Translations under genes and position numbers: made by a program
Shown here: in pieces, positions 10,660 to 22,070 of the stretch
Numbering within the stretch: the first letter of the stretch is position 1
Layout of the letters: every line of letters starts with the position of its first letter
Assembly: GCA_029834535.1 (NCBI GenBank)
Contig: JAQMWT010000048.1
Coordinates: forward strand, 16,372-80,371
DNA from: Chrysophaeum taylorii
Taxonomy: Eukaryota; Sar; Pelagophyceae; Pelagomonadales; Pelagomonadaceae
Reading direction: 5' to 3'
DNA length: 64,000 bases
Notes under the pieces: model-generated
What the model saw: the letters and a program-made list of their open reading frames with translations, nothing else
Databases searched by the model: none
What the model was told of the DNA's origin: nothing

Positions 10660-13600
10660 GCAGCCTCGTAACGACTGTCGCGCTGTTGTTGTAAACCATC
10701 CCATCAAAAATTCACCTTCTTTCTAAAATAAAACCTGCGCGACTTGGCCACCGCTCAGCTCCCAAACCGCTGACTTGGCCGCAACCAAAATCACGCTCGC
10801 TCTCAAAAGACGACGACGCTTTTTTGCGAACTCACCACAACCGACGCCGCCCTACTGCTTTCGCCACTGCCCACCTAACGAAATTTATTGGTCTCCACCC
10901 TCGGAACTCCATCTCACCCAGTTTTTCAAGGCACTAACTATCCACAACCAACCTTCATCCCCTTCCGAACCATGAAACTCCCCCGATTCGATCCGATTCG
11001 ATTCGATAAGAGTATCATCACCACCTCCACGGATGGATGGGTGCCTGGTTCTCCTGGTTCACCACCCACTCCGTCTCTCTCTGTTCTCCACATCCCGCCA
11101 TCTCTGCAGAGCCCCCCCCCTCCTCCTCCTCCTCCTCTGGCACCCCCTGAACGAAGCGAAGCGAAGCGAAGCGAAGCGAAGCGAAGCGAAGCGAAGCGAA
11201 GCGAACCCCTTTGCACCCGCTCGCCTTATCAGCCAGCCAGCCAGCTACCTGGTTCATTCCACAAACACGTACACATCTCCGCGTTCCGATACATTCAACA
11301 CCGGCGATCGTACCTCTACCACCACCAGCGACGATCAAAGTTGGTTCCTCAAAAGAAAACAAGACCATCAAGAGTCGACAAGTTCCGAACTATCAAAAGA
11401 CACAGCTCTTTTTGCCTGATGGTCGTGCTCACCATCGAGCTGCCAAGACGGGAGCTTCTTCTCTCTTCGGGCATAACATAACGGCCGCCCGGGAAGCACG
11501 CAGTCTCGTCAAAGGAACACCAAACCACCTCGTTCCCACTTTCGACAAGTCAAAGACACTTCGAGATGTTCCCGAGGACTATTGCGCCGACGATGGCAAC
11601 GCTCGAGGACTCTCCGCCGTATTCTATGCCCCAGGCACAAGAGCCGCGGGCTACTGACAACATCCCCTCGGATTCAGCCCAAAGGTATGATGATGCACGC
11701 GAAGCACCAAGACAGGCTTCACTACCCTCGAAGATGGTCTCCTCGACCATATTCCAGATCAGCCGCCTGCTGATTATCCGAGCACCATCACAAATGCCCC
11801 CCCAATGCCGAATCCACGAGGACAAGACACGCTGTCGACGGTCCCACGGTCAACAACATACTCTCGCAGGAACTCACCGCACCTGCAGGTATCATCGCTC
11901 AGATTCACCACGCACTCCCGCCTTGTCCGATATATCTCTCGATCACCAGCGGTTCTCCCGATCACTTACTTCCAAGCTGGTTCCACCTCGCTGCATTCTC
12001 TTCCCGAAGACAGGACAGGACAGGACAGGACAGGACAGGACAGGACAGGACAGGCGCGCACTGCCGCCGCTCACCGGCGCTCGCTGAAACACCCACCATC
12101 CACCTTCTCGGCCGAATGCACTGGATGACACTACTGCTCAGCAGGTTGCATGGATGGACCCATCTGCGATCACCATTTTTTTCACGATTCGACGGACGCG
12201 AGCATCAGTCGCAGCACATGATTGATCACCCGCTCCCCAACTCTCAGTCAGAGGACGCACAGACTTTTTTTCGGCTGCCGATCTTTATGTCTCACCGCGA
12301 CCACCAAGCTTCTGGAAAGGAAAGCCTTCCCCATGCCTGAAGTAACAGACACAGATTTCGAGAGTTATGCCGATCGGCCGCAAACTATGCACGCTTCCAT
12401 TGCGACCACTTCGGTCCTTTATGTCCCACGCCACCTGCCGGCTCCACCACAAAGATGCACCACAAAGTTACGTACGTTGCCTCCCCCAAAAGCGTCTTAT
12501 CGCTCGGCACGTAACTCCTCGTTCGAGGACGCACGTCGCCCGCACCTCCGAATGCCCGACGCGCCTATGGGCAACAACCCTGGTCACTACGGCACTCACT
12601 GCTCTGGTCCCAGCATCTCCGCTATTGAGGAGGATGCACCCAGCATGGCTGACCCTTACATCGCCTTTGGTTCTGCTGCTGCTGCTGCACTCTCCTTCGG
12701 CGATTCCCTCTTTTCGAATTCCCGAATTCACTGGATTTTACCCCAAGCATTCATTCCAGGCCGGATACTCTCCACCACGGGATCTCGGCTCACGCGCCCA
12801 TCTGCCCTATACCTTGCAGACAGGCCAGCCGCCGCGAGCCACACCCCTTTTTTTGGCACTCACTCACTCACTCACTCACTCACTCACTCACTTCGGACCA
12901 CCCGCACCACGCGCTTTTGCTCTTGGCTTTTCGATGCTCACCGCCTTTAACGCCAAGACGCTCGTCATTTCCACCGACGCTCCGCGCCGCCACGTATCTC
13001 CCGACCTTCAGATCACCAACATAAGTCGCTCGCGCCCGCACCACGCGTCGCGCACGCCTTACGAGGGCGTATTTTTTAATCGGTGACCTCACAGGGTCTT
13101 TCGATGATGCATTTTCCGACGTCCGACTTTGAAAAATTTACGAGTGTGTCACTTTATGGCAATCCCCAATGCCCCAAGACGTCTGAAGCTGCGCAATCGT
13201 GCGTGTGTCTTTGGAACTCCAAAGCCACAGAAACTGCCAGACAAGAAAGCACTCTGCTCTCCACAGCTACTTATAGTCTCGCGCGTAGCAACGAGTACTA
13301 TCTCGCAGTCTCTCTTGGACGACAAGACGAAAGATAAGACCACAACGGCCAGCTACACCAGCCAGCCCATCATTGATGTAGCACACGAGACAATGCAAAC
13401 CAACTGCAAAGCACGGTTCCACCAGACTATGCAGAGACGATGATGCCCAGGTCCAAAAACGCTCAATTTTGCTCGAAAACGCACACGTTCTGTCACCTGA
13501 CCTCTCGCACTGCTACTGGCTCCTGTCTCATTCATAGCTGATGCACCCCATTCGATGGACCCGTCCTTAAGATATGTCCCGCTCGCAGAAGCACCACTGC

Positions 13601-16600
13601 TGCAGGAAGGACACGCGGGTACATCATGAAGAAGATACGGGTAAGCGCACCACGATCACGAGCTCATTGCGCCTATCTGATTACGGCGAGACGAAGCTAA
13701 AGCTTTGCTTGTTCCCTTCGCCTCTGGAAGACAAAGGCCGCCTTCCAGCCTCCCAGGCACCACTTGACCCGTCCCTGTCGCTGCAATCCGTATTAGCACA
13801 GACGATCTCGCCTCCCTGCACGACTGCAGATCAGGCACTGTCGGCATTCTCCAGAGTTATGCGTACCCGCTGGAATCTTACCAGCACGCCTACCTCAGCC
13901 AGTCAGGTCACTGCACCACCTCGGTCTCCCCTGACACCAGGTCGACGCATCGCGATCACCTCATGCCACCTATTGGACGACTATGATCTCGAGCATGAAC
14001 TCATCGCAACGCTTGCGTCATACCCAAGAAGGAATCCTACTTTGGAGTCACCTCAGCCACTCCCACAGGAACTTTGGCCACCAGACGCCACCCATGTGTT
14101 CGTGGTTTCTCCATTGGTTTCCTCCAGAGCTTTTGACTGCAGCAGAGACAATATGCACAACCTTCCCTCGCGACTATTTTTCCCGCATTCTCGTTTGGGA
14201 CACAAGCATTTACTTCATGTCAGATGTTTACGCTCATAGTACCGCCACACACGGCATCCAAGATAAAAGTGGACTGCGTTCCACTTTCATCTCTGAGCGC
14301 TACCCACGACATGCTGCTGCTCCCCGCACTACTAGCCACTCCCATCACGTCTGATTCAGCTCCCATCGCTTCGTTTATGACGTCATACGCCATATTCTGA
14401 TTACAGCTCAGGCACCGCACAGGCTCCTACGCACTCGCGAACGGCACGCTCACCGCCCCTCTCGGTTTAGACTACGAACTTTGCGCCATCCCCGTGGTAC
14501 ACTCACGGTCAACTGAGATGCACGCTCGCTTGTCGCACAGTACGATGCCCGAACACCTTTACGGGGTTCAAGATAAGCAGAACACTGTCGTCTCAGCCAC
14601 CGCCGACGCGCCCTCTCAGACCGCCGCCCGGCTCCGCGCTCGTTCCGCAATTATGGTCTCTCCGGCAATTCGAAGATATTTCACCCAGTTCGAATTACGA
14701 GGGCGCATTGGTTTTCCACCGACGACAAGATTCGTTTCGATTCGTATCAGTCATGTCTCCTATGGCTACTCTGGCTACTACATCGGAACTCAATTCAAGG
14801 CACGTACCGAAGTCCCTCTTTCTAAGGACCTCTGTCACACGCCAAGACCTGATGAGCATTCGTCGTTCCTCCCCGCTTCAACGCGACTCCCGACGACCAA
14901 ATCCCCGACGATTTGTGATGACACTAAGTTCCGTCATGAATGCAATTCAGAGCCTCCCACGCTCTTCCGTCAGTCTCTTGCAGGTCACACCTCTCAAGTT
15001 TCAGCTCGCTCGATTTTATCCTGCATGCTGCCATATGCAAACGAAGTTCTGTCACGCCACAGCCACACGTCGCAGTTATCGCCAGTCTCGCGCAATAATT
15101 GCCCGCCACCAAATGATACCCGCTCGCAGAGTCCTTTGTTGCTCACCTCTTTTAACGTCCCTCCCAGCACTATGCTTGACGTTGAAGCTCTGCACCACTA
15201 ACTAACTAACTAACTAACGTCGGACCTCTCCCAGGCATGGGAGCCAGGCTGGGCTGGCAGGAGCCGGTCCAGGATCACAGAGCACCACTATGGTTCGGTT
15301 ACAACACAACTTCACGCGACATCCTCGCCCAGTTCTGATCATGTTTCGCATCTGTCGACATTACTATCAGAATCCTGTTTCGGATACGGCTCAGACTGCA
15401 CTCGCATATTACGCTCTTATGACGCACCCGGTTCGCTCCTCTCCGTTCATAATGCAGATTCCGTCCTGTAGAACTCTGAGCCCAACTGCCGCCATTGCGA
15501 TTGGCACCCAGTCGACACTTTCCGTAGCACCCGCGAGGAGGGATAACCCCCAGTCTCCACAGGTTTTGTTGGACACGCGCTCTGCTCTCAGCATTCTATC
15601 GGATGTCACTGCGCCGCATACCGCTAGCCCCATCCAGTTGTGTTACGAATCAAGGGAAGTCAACTGTCATGCCTATCTCTTCCTCCATTCCCGCACACTC
15701 GCTGCTAGCCACAGTCTCGCATGACTCCTTATCGGACAGTTCTCGCAATAAGGACATTACCTCGCATCATGTTCATTCTATGGACATCCCCCGTCCACAG
15801 ATTAATCCTCTCTTGAAACATACGCTCCCTAGACGTTGTATACAGCTCTCGCATCTCGACAACACCCTTCAGTCGAACGTCTCCCCTTTCAGTCACTGCA
15901 CGATTCACCAGCGATGCACCACGCTCCCTCGCGCTTGTACATCAAGGGAAGTTTGATTCTGGTGAAAACGACTCCGGGAGTGAAACGAATACTGGTGGAT
16001 CAGTCGATTGTCACGACTCAGGATTACTTACTTTGCCAAATAGAAGACGAAAGATGCGACTCCGACCATACCTTCATCATAGTCAACTCTTCCCCAGGCA
16101 AGGACAATATCTTCGAACAGTCCATCACATTCAGGCATTTACTCCTGTTGCCCAACTCTTCTGCACGGGGCACTGACTCTTCTGCACAGGACCCACGCCT
16201 GTATCCACCATTCAAACACGCGATACACTCGCAAACCTCAGTCCCAGCCCAATCATCTTTCGATGATAGCCACTGGCGACTTCCACCAGACTTCAACTCC
16301 AAGTCTACAGCAAATTTTTTTGAGTTTTCATATTTATGGCCAACCCCAGACAACAACAACTTTATCCCGATATCCTCATCGCGCTACGATTATCCGCATA
16401 TTATTTTAGATGCTCATAGTTTAGCTTCAGCTGCCCCACGCTACACTCAGGACGACAGCTTCGACACGCATGTGACAGGCAATTCTGGTTCTCTCATCTT
16501 CCAGGAACAGCTCCACCTTACTCGCTATCATTACGACGATTACCTTACCATGTCGAAACCGATTTGGTTCAATGGTCATATCTCTTCATGGGATAACGCT

Positions 16601-17400
16601 GCCGCTCAGTCACATCGTCACACCTTTACTAGCCCAACTTTAGTCAAAATAGAATCTCATCATCCCTACGGCCACTCTCACTATTCGCCTTTCGATCAAC
16701 CAATCATTGGTCTGCTGCACAATTCCCGACTGCCTGACGCATGAATGATCCCTACTGTTGTAATCAGTTAGACCACCTGTTCTACTACGAGGATCCCCCC
16801 CCAGCCCAGCCACTTAGGATTTATCCACCCGCACGCACCGTCCCTTGTTTCATCAATCACCGAACAATATGATGATCTGATCTCTCGTACAGAATTCATT
16901 ATATATCGCCATTAGCTCACCTAACATCTTCCTTCACTTTTCTTCTTCCCTTACGATCGATGCCTTTTCCTTTCCTTGATCATTCACCTCTTCTTGCAAT
17001 ATCCTTTTCATTCTGCTTCCCCTTTCAAACTATTCCCCGTTCAACTTCGCGCTCTTTCTCCTTTCTCACTCACACTCACCTGCTATTCCGCTCTACTCTA
17101 TCTATCTCATGCACTTCGCACACTTCTCATTCAACGCCTCCTCACAACTCAACGTCCTATTGTCTCTGGCCAGACATTTGCCTAGTTTGTTTCAGATTCG
17201 AGTTCAATCTGCGAGGGCGTAGAGATAGAAAAATCCATTTAGGGTTAGGAACACCCCCCCCCTTTGTCTCACACTCACACCTAAACACCAACAAATCAAT
17301 GTGTCGAACACCGTGCTGCTCTTTGTGTCGTTAGATACAAGGCGTCAGGGCAGCACTACCACTGCCACTATTCTCTACCAGAGGCACAGTGAATTTTTTC
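10660..17400. other. Compositionally distinct block, unidentified
   Basis: From about 10660 to 17340 the top strand becomes rich in C and A and poor in G, unlike the flanks. Long open frames occur only on the top strand (for example 12222-12950, 13574-14239, 14494-15201 and 15836-16744, up to 302 codons), overlapping in different frames. None shows reverse transcriptase, integrase, protease or other motifs that I can recognise. Microsatellites: (CGAAG)n at 11152-11205, (ACAGG)n at 12010-12054, (CACT)n at 12857-12892. Possible explanations are a heavily decayed retroelement or a long non-coding region with strand-biased composition. The gag-like frame at 43949 has a similar base bias. Confidence 0.45.
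15201..15281 (-). mobile_element. 5'-truncated SINE copy (81 bp)
   Basis: A bottom-strand insertion flanked by perfect 9-bp repeats GCACCACTA (15192-15200 and 15282-15290). It contains only the last 80 bp of the family seen at 863-1167: the GACCGGCTCCTGCC stretch, the hairpin and a (GTTA)n tail. Truncation at the 5' end with a short target duplication is typical of target-primed reverse transcription. Confidence 0.75.
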
Positions 17401-17575
17401 CTGTCTCTAAGCACGTCTCAGAGCATCAGCACGGGTGGTCTTGGGCAGCTGTCGCACCGGCGAAGTGAGCAAAGTGTAGTCATTCGTAGGCTGACGACGG
17501 GTCTGGCGAAGCATAAGGCTGGGCGAAGACCGCTTCCACGGGGGGGGGGCGCGAGGACAACGAGATACTGGGCGG

Positions 17576-17593
17576 GGGGGGTCGCGACCCCCC
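17576..17593. repeat. Perfect 18-bp palindrome GGGGGGTCGCGACCCCCC
   Basis: A fully self-complementary G6-TCGCGA-C6 sequence followed by repeats of GCGACCCCCCAGCGCTAA. It is preserved in unit 3 at 36645-36662 and absent from unit 2, whose start is truncated. Function unknown: it could be a hairpin, or debris from an element end. Confidence 0.6.
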
Positions 17594-18440
17594 AGCGCTA
17601 AAGTTTCGTGCCGAGGTGGAGGTCTGCGACCCCCCAGCGCTAATATTTCAAGCTGGGGGGTTGGGGTTCCTGGCCGCGCATCTACGCCTAAGCGCCTTTC
17701 TCTAGCCCTCGCTAGTCGAGGAGGTCTCATACGCGAGGGTAAACCTGCTTGCCAGGCGCCCCGGTCTTCAGAGCAAACGCGAGGGTAACTTGCCAGGCGC
17801 CCCGGTCTTCAGAGCTACTATTCTACGGACCGCCGCAAACTGAGGCTCGGCGGCTCTGTCGGGGGAGAGCGCCTCTGAGAGCCTCGCGCTCTTCTCGGGC
17901 ACGGGCGTTGAAGGCTCGGAGGATCAGAGAGAGCGCCGCTGCAGAGAGATCACTGTGACGTAGCGAAACGCGCGACAACGAGCCGTAATACTTGACGAGG
18001 TACTGAATGCGACCTGTTTTCGGCTCGGACCGCCTACTTTCTACAGTTTCAGGGATGCGAAGATCTGCCGCGATGCATGAGGGGCATACCCAGTGTCCAA
18101 GCGGGAGGAGTTCGCCCTGAGCACTCGACGTGTGCGCCCATGGGGCTTCCTCGTGGTTACCGTCCGCACGCCAAAACCGTCCCTCCAGCCCCAAATGCCC
18201 TGCTGATCTGTAGCTTGGCCAGTAGAGATTGTAAGGCGCAGGAATGCCAGTCGTCCCGGCGAGGCCCAAGCGCCACTGGCAAGCTCCAGGGAGGAGGTCG
18301 CCGACCCCTAGGGCCAAATTTCATGCTGAGGGAGTGCTCGGTCGTGTCCTCGCGCGACCCCCCCCCCTGGAAGCGGTCTTCTCCCAGCCATGGTCTCCTT
18401 GATGGTTTTAAGTTCGTCTTGCGCTCCTCGTCTACAGGCC

Positions 18441-18520
18441 CGTGATTCCGGACTGGCACCTGTCGGTCCGGCCTGGCTCCCATGCTCGGGAGAGGTCTGA
18501 AGTTAGTTAGTTAGTTAGTT
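18441..18520 (+). mobile_element. SINE 3'-end copy in unit 1 (extra copy)
   Basis: Matches the last 80 bp of the 863-1167 SINE (GTGATTCC start, hairpin CTCCCATGCTCGGGAG, four to five GTTA). Units 2 and 3 lack it: there GTTCGTCTT runs straight into CCTGTGCTCCTG. No clean target duplication is visible. Confidence 0.6.
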
Positions 18521-18586
18521 CCTGTGCTCTTGGCGGTCCAGCCTGGCCCCCATGCCCGGGAGAGGTCCGAAGTTAGTTAGTTAGTT
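18521..18586 (+). mobile_element. SINE 3'-end copy common to all three units
   Basis: Truncated SINE tail beginning GCGGTCCAGCCTGGC with the hairpin and GTTA repeats. The same copy occurs at 26889-26954 and 37503-37572, so it inserted before the units were duplicated. A (CTGT)n microsatellite follows it in each unit (18606-18638 here). Confidence 0.6.
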
Positions 18587-18833
18587 GCGTGACCGACAAC
18601 AAGATTATCTGTCTGTCTGTCTGTCTGTCTGTCTGTCAATAAGCTCCGCCGGCAATATTACGACCACCAAGTCATAAGCAGCGTCGGTGCCGTATGCAAG
18701 GACAAACGAACGTCGCGGTCGCAAATCAAGAGCACGGGGAGTTCGTTCTAAGAGACCAGAAGCCTCGAAACCAGTCCTGTACCAAAGTCATGCTAGCGAG
18801 TGTGTGCAAGTGCTATTAAGCAACAGCGGGTTG

Positions 18834-21800
18834 TTACGAATGCGCTGTCGCGGACACTTGCAGCATAGCCCGGAGGTACGAGTCTTGTTCTTGCTCGCCG
18901 TCAAGGACGTTCCACTCAAAGAACGGAACGTGGGCAACGTTCCAGCCAAGCCGCCGCAACAGTCGAGACTTGAAACGCGTAGCGCCGTTCTCAACCCTCG
19001 TTCTCTTCAGGTAGTGGTATGGCCCGTCGACTTCGACCGCGCGCTTCGTGTCGGGTTGAGCCATGTCGAGCGACAATCCCTCTTCGGTCACGTGCTCGAA
19101 GACGTGCGTCCAGCCAATTCGGTCGAGCGCGGTCGCAACGTCGCGCTGGAGTTGGGATGGTGATGGGTCCTGACGTTGATACGCTTCCTGAAGCATCTGC
19201 TGGTGTTTTGACAGCGGGGAGTTCCGGTGGAGGTCGGGCCACTTGAGGTGAAAGTGCAGCGAAGCAAGGTGGATCTGCGACAGTTCACGATAATCGACGG
19301 CATCGAGATGAGTGACGGCGATGGAGGCAAGCTCGGCAAAAAACTCGGAGTCTTTTTTCCAGTCGACACAGGCGAACGCCCAAGCCGTGTTGGCGAGCTC
19401 CTGCGGATTGAACTCGCCCAGCCGCAAAGAAGCCGCGCCGGCGATCGCCGCGAACAGCTGAGGTGCTTCGATGCCCGCCGTCGCAAAGGCCCACGCCGTG
19501 TTGGCGAGGCCCTGCGGATTAAATGCGCCCAGCCGCGAAGGAGCCACGTTGGCGATCGCCGCGAAGAGCTGAGGTGCCTCGATGCCCGCCGTCGCGAAGG
19601 CCCACGCCGTATTGGCGAGGTCCTGCGGATTGAACTCGCCCAGCCGTGATGAAGTCACGTTGGCGATCGCCGCGAAGAGCTGAGGTACATCGATGCCCGC
19701 AGTCGCGAAGGCCCAAGCCGTGTTGGAGAGCTCCTGCGGATTGAAGGTGCCCAGCCGCGAAGAAGCCGCGCCGGCGATCGCCGCGAAGAGCTCAGGTGCC
19801 TCGATGCGCGCCGTCGCGAAAGCCCACGCCGTGTTGGCGAGCTCCTGCGGATTAAACTCGCCCAGCCGCGAAGGAGCCGCGTCGGCGATCGCCGCGAAGA
19901 GCTGAGGTGCCTCGATGCCCGCCGTCGCGAAGGCCCAAGCCGTGTTGGCGAGGCCCTGCGGATTGAACTCGCCCAGCCACGAGAGGACCGCGTCAGCGAT
20001 TGCCGCGAAGAGCTGCGGTGCCTCGATGCCCGCATTCGCAAAGGCCCACACCGTATTGGCCACGTTCTGCGGATTGAACTCGCCCAGCCGCGAAGGAGCC
20101 GCGTCGGCGATCGCCGCGAAGAGCTGAGGTGCCTCGATGCGCGCCGTCGCGAAGGCCCACGCCGTGTTGGCGAGGTCCTGCGGATTGAACTCGCCCAGCC
20201 GTGATGAAGTCACATTGGCGATCGCCGCGAAGAGCTGCGGTGCCTCGATGCCCGCATTCGCGAAGGCCCACACCATATTGGCCAGGTTCTGCGGATTGAA
20301 CTCGCCCAGCCGCGAAGAAGCCGCGCCGGCGATCGCCGCGAAGAGCTCAGGTGCCTCGATGCGCGCCGTCGCGAAAGCCCACGCCGTGTTGGCGAGCTCC
20401 TGCGGATTAAACTCGCCCAGCCGCGAAGGAGCCGCGTCGGCGATCGCCGCGAAGAGCTGAGGTGCCTCGATGCCCGCCGTCGCGAAGGCCCAAGCCGTGT
20501 TGGCGAGGCCCTGCGGATTGAACTCGCCCAGCCACGAGAGGACCGCGTCAGCGATTGCCGCGAAGAGCTGCGGTGCCTCGATGCCCGCATTCGCAAAGGC
20601 CCACGCCGTATTGGCCAGGTTCTGCGGATTGAACTCGCCCAGCCGCGAAGGAGCCGCGTCGGCGATCGCCGCGAAGAGCTGAGGTGCCTCGATGCGCGCC
20701 GTCGCGAAGGCCCACGCCGTATTGGCGAGGTCCTGCGGATTGAACTCGCCCAGCCGTGATGAAGTCACGTTGGCGATCGCCGCGAAGAGCTGAGGTACAT
20801 CGATGCCCGCAGTCGCGAAGGCCCAAGCCGTGTTGGAGAGCTCCTGCGGATTGAAGGTGCCCAGCCGCGAAGAAGCCGCGCCGGCGATCGCCGCGAAGAG
20901 CTCAGGTGCCTCGATGCCAGCCGTCGCGAAGGCCCACGCCGTATTGGCGAGGCCCTGTGGATTGAACTCGCCCAGCCGCGAAGGAGCCGCGTCGGCGATC
21001 GCCGCGAAGAGCTGCGGTGCCTCGATGCCCGCCGTCGCGAAGGCCCACGCCGTATTGGACAGGTTCTGCGGGTTGAACTCGTTAACACGGCGCCGACATG
21101 CGTCTGCGAGGGCCATCACACGGCGATCGCGACGCACGTCGCGGTTTTGGCCTCCAAACTTGGCAACACGGTGCGCGGCAGTCGACAAGTTCCGAGCGCT
21201 AAATTTTTCGCCTTGAGCCGCGAAGAGTGAAAGTATCGTCTCGGGAGTCGCACTGCGGCCCGTCATCTGCTTTCCCCACTGTATTTGTTGCCATCGCGGT
21301 GCCTCGGCACTACTGGTGGCTCGCACGTGGCTCGTGTCGGCGCCGTGACGGTCGTAGTGGTCGCCGCGGCGCTGCATCTCACCCTCATGTCGCCTCGGTG
21401 ACTCCGAACAGCGTACGTCTCGACCGTCGCGCCGCCAGTTGCTGTTGTTCTGAGGGTCAGGCAGTCGTCGCCTTGGCGACCGAGAACGGTGCACGTCTCG
21501 ACCATCGCACCGCCAGTTGTCGTTGTTCTGAGGGTCAGGCAGTCGTCGCCGCCTTGGCGACCGAGAACGGTGCAAGTCTCGACCGCCGCGCCGCCAGTTG
21601 TTGTTCGCGTGGTCATGGATTCGTCGAATCGGCGAACGGCCCCGGTGTCGATCGGCGCGCGGCCGGACGTCATTCCCTCGATCAGCATCATGATCGGCGT
21701 GCCGCCGCCCGTCTTGCCCTCGATCACCATTGTTGGGCCACCTTTCTTTGCGCTCGTAGGTTGACGGCGAGCGCCGCCAATGAGTTGATGGCGAGTTCCC

Positions 21801-21932
21801 TCCTCGAGGACGGCTATCATCGATGCTCCACGGGCGCCAGTCGGCCACCTGTCGACGGCGCGGCCTTCGCTCGTCGACGGGCCACCCCCGATCCTCGTCG
21901 TTGCGCCTTCGTTTATTACGGTGCGCTTCCAT
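18834..21932 (-). CDS. OPR-RAP protein, unit 1 (1032 aa)
   Basis: One uninterrupted frame. Residues 1-285: hydrophilic N-terminus rich in R, D and S, with RSRSPRRR motifs and a repeated NNxNWRRDGRD element, ending in a degenerate repeat (ARNLSTAAHRVAKFGG). Residues 286-840: 15 near-identical 37-residue repeats with core LANTAWAFATAGIEAPQLF, then a diverged repeat ending in an acidic/aromatic linker. Residues about 928-1020: RAP domain with AVEVDGPYHYL and RLLRRLGWNVAHVPFFEW. Known: OPR repeats are paired helices that read RNA bases, and RAP resembles PD-(D/E)xK nucleases; such proteins act in organellar RNA processing or translation. Inferred role: sequence-specific RNA binding. I see no clear transit peptide, and the RS-rich start could instead be nuclear. 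Repeats 3-7 and 8-12 are a 555-bp internal duplication. Start chosen at MEAHRNK, shared with unit 2. Confidence 0.85.
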   Translation of the reverse strand: MEAHRNKRRRNDEDRGWPVDERRPRRRQVADWRPWSIDDSRPRGGNSPSTHWRRSPSTYERKERWPNNGDRGQDGRRHADHDADRGNDVRPRADRHRGRSPIRRIHDHANNNWRRGGRDLHRSRSPRRRRLPDPQNNDNWRCDGRDVHRSRSPRRRLPDPQNNSNWRRDGRDVRCSESPRRHEGEMQRRGDHYDRHGADTSHVRATSSAEAPRWQQIQWGKQMTGRSATPETILSLFAAQGEKFSARNLSTAAHRVAKFGGQNRDVRRDRRVMALADACRRRVNEFNPQNLSNTAWAFATAGIEAPQLFAAIADAAPSRLGEFNPQGLANTAWAFATAGIEAPELFAAIAGAASSRLGTFNPQELSNTAWAFATAGIDVPQLFAAIANVTSSRLGEFNPQDLANTAWAFATARIEAPQLFAAIADAAPSRLGEFNPQNLANTAWAFANAGIEAPQLFAAIADAVLSWLGEFNPQGLANTAWAFATAGIEAPQLFAAIADAAPSRLGEFNPQELANTAWAFATARIEAPELFAAIAGAASSRLGEFNPQNLANMVWAFANAGIEAPQLFAAIANVTSSRLGEFNPQDLANTAWAFATARIEAPQLFAAIADAAPSRLGEFNPQNVANTVWAFANAGIEAPQLFAAIADAVLSWLGEFNPQGLANTAWAFATAGIEAPQLFAAIADAAPSRLGEFNPQELANTAWAFATARIEAPELFAAIAGAASSRLGTFNPQELSNTAWAFATAGIDVPQLFAAIANVTSSRLGEFNPQDLANTAWAFATAGIEAPQLFAAIANVAPSRLGAFNPQGLANTAWAFATAGIEAPQLFAAIAGAASLRLGEFNPQELANTAWAFACVDWKKDSEFFAELASIAVTHLDAVDYRELSQIHLASLHFHLKWPDLHRNSPLSKHQQMLQEAYQRQDPSPSQLQRDVATALDRIGWTHVFEHVTEEGLSLDMAQPDTKRAVEVDGPYHYLKRTRVENGATRFKSRLLRRLGWNVAHVPFFEWNVLDGEQEQDSYLRAMLQVSATAHS

Positions 21933-22070
21933 CGCGACCCCCCATTGAGGTCCGTTTCAACAAGCCAACGGTCACAGTTTTGGTTTGCAAAACTTTTAAC
22001 CCTAATAATCCTTAGGCGCTGCAATCCTGAAACCCTGTATGTCAAATTCTGTTGACAGTTTTGTGCGCCG

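Noticed and set aside
15836-16744. A 302-codon top-strand open frame as a gene
   Set aside because: It is the longest of many overlapping top-strand frames in a stop-poor C/A-rich block. It has no recognisable motif and offers no reason to prefer this frame.
17230-17255. TTTAGGGTTAGG as telomeric repeat
   Set aside because: Only one and a half units are present; there is no array.
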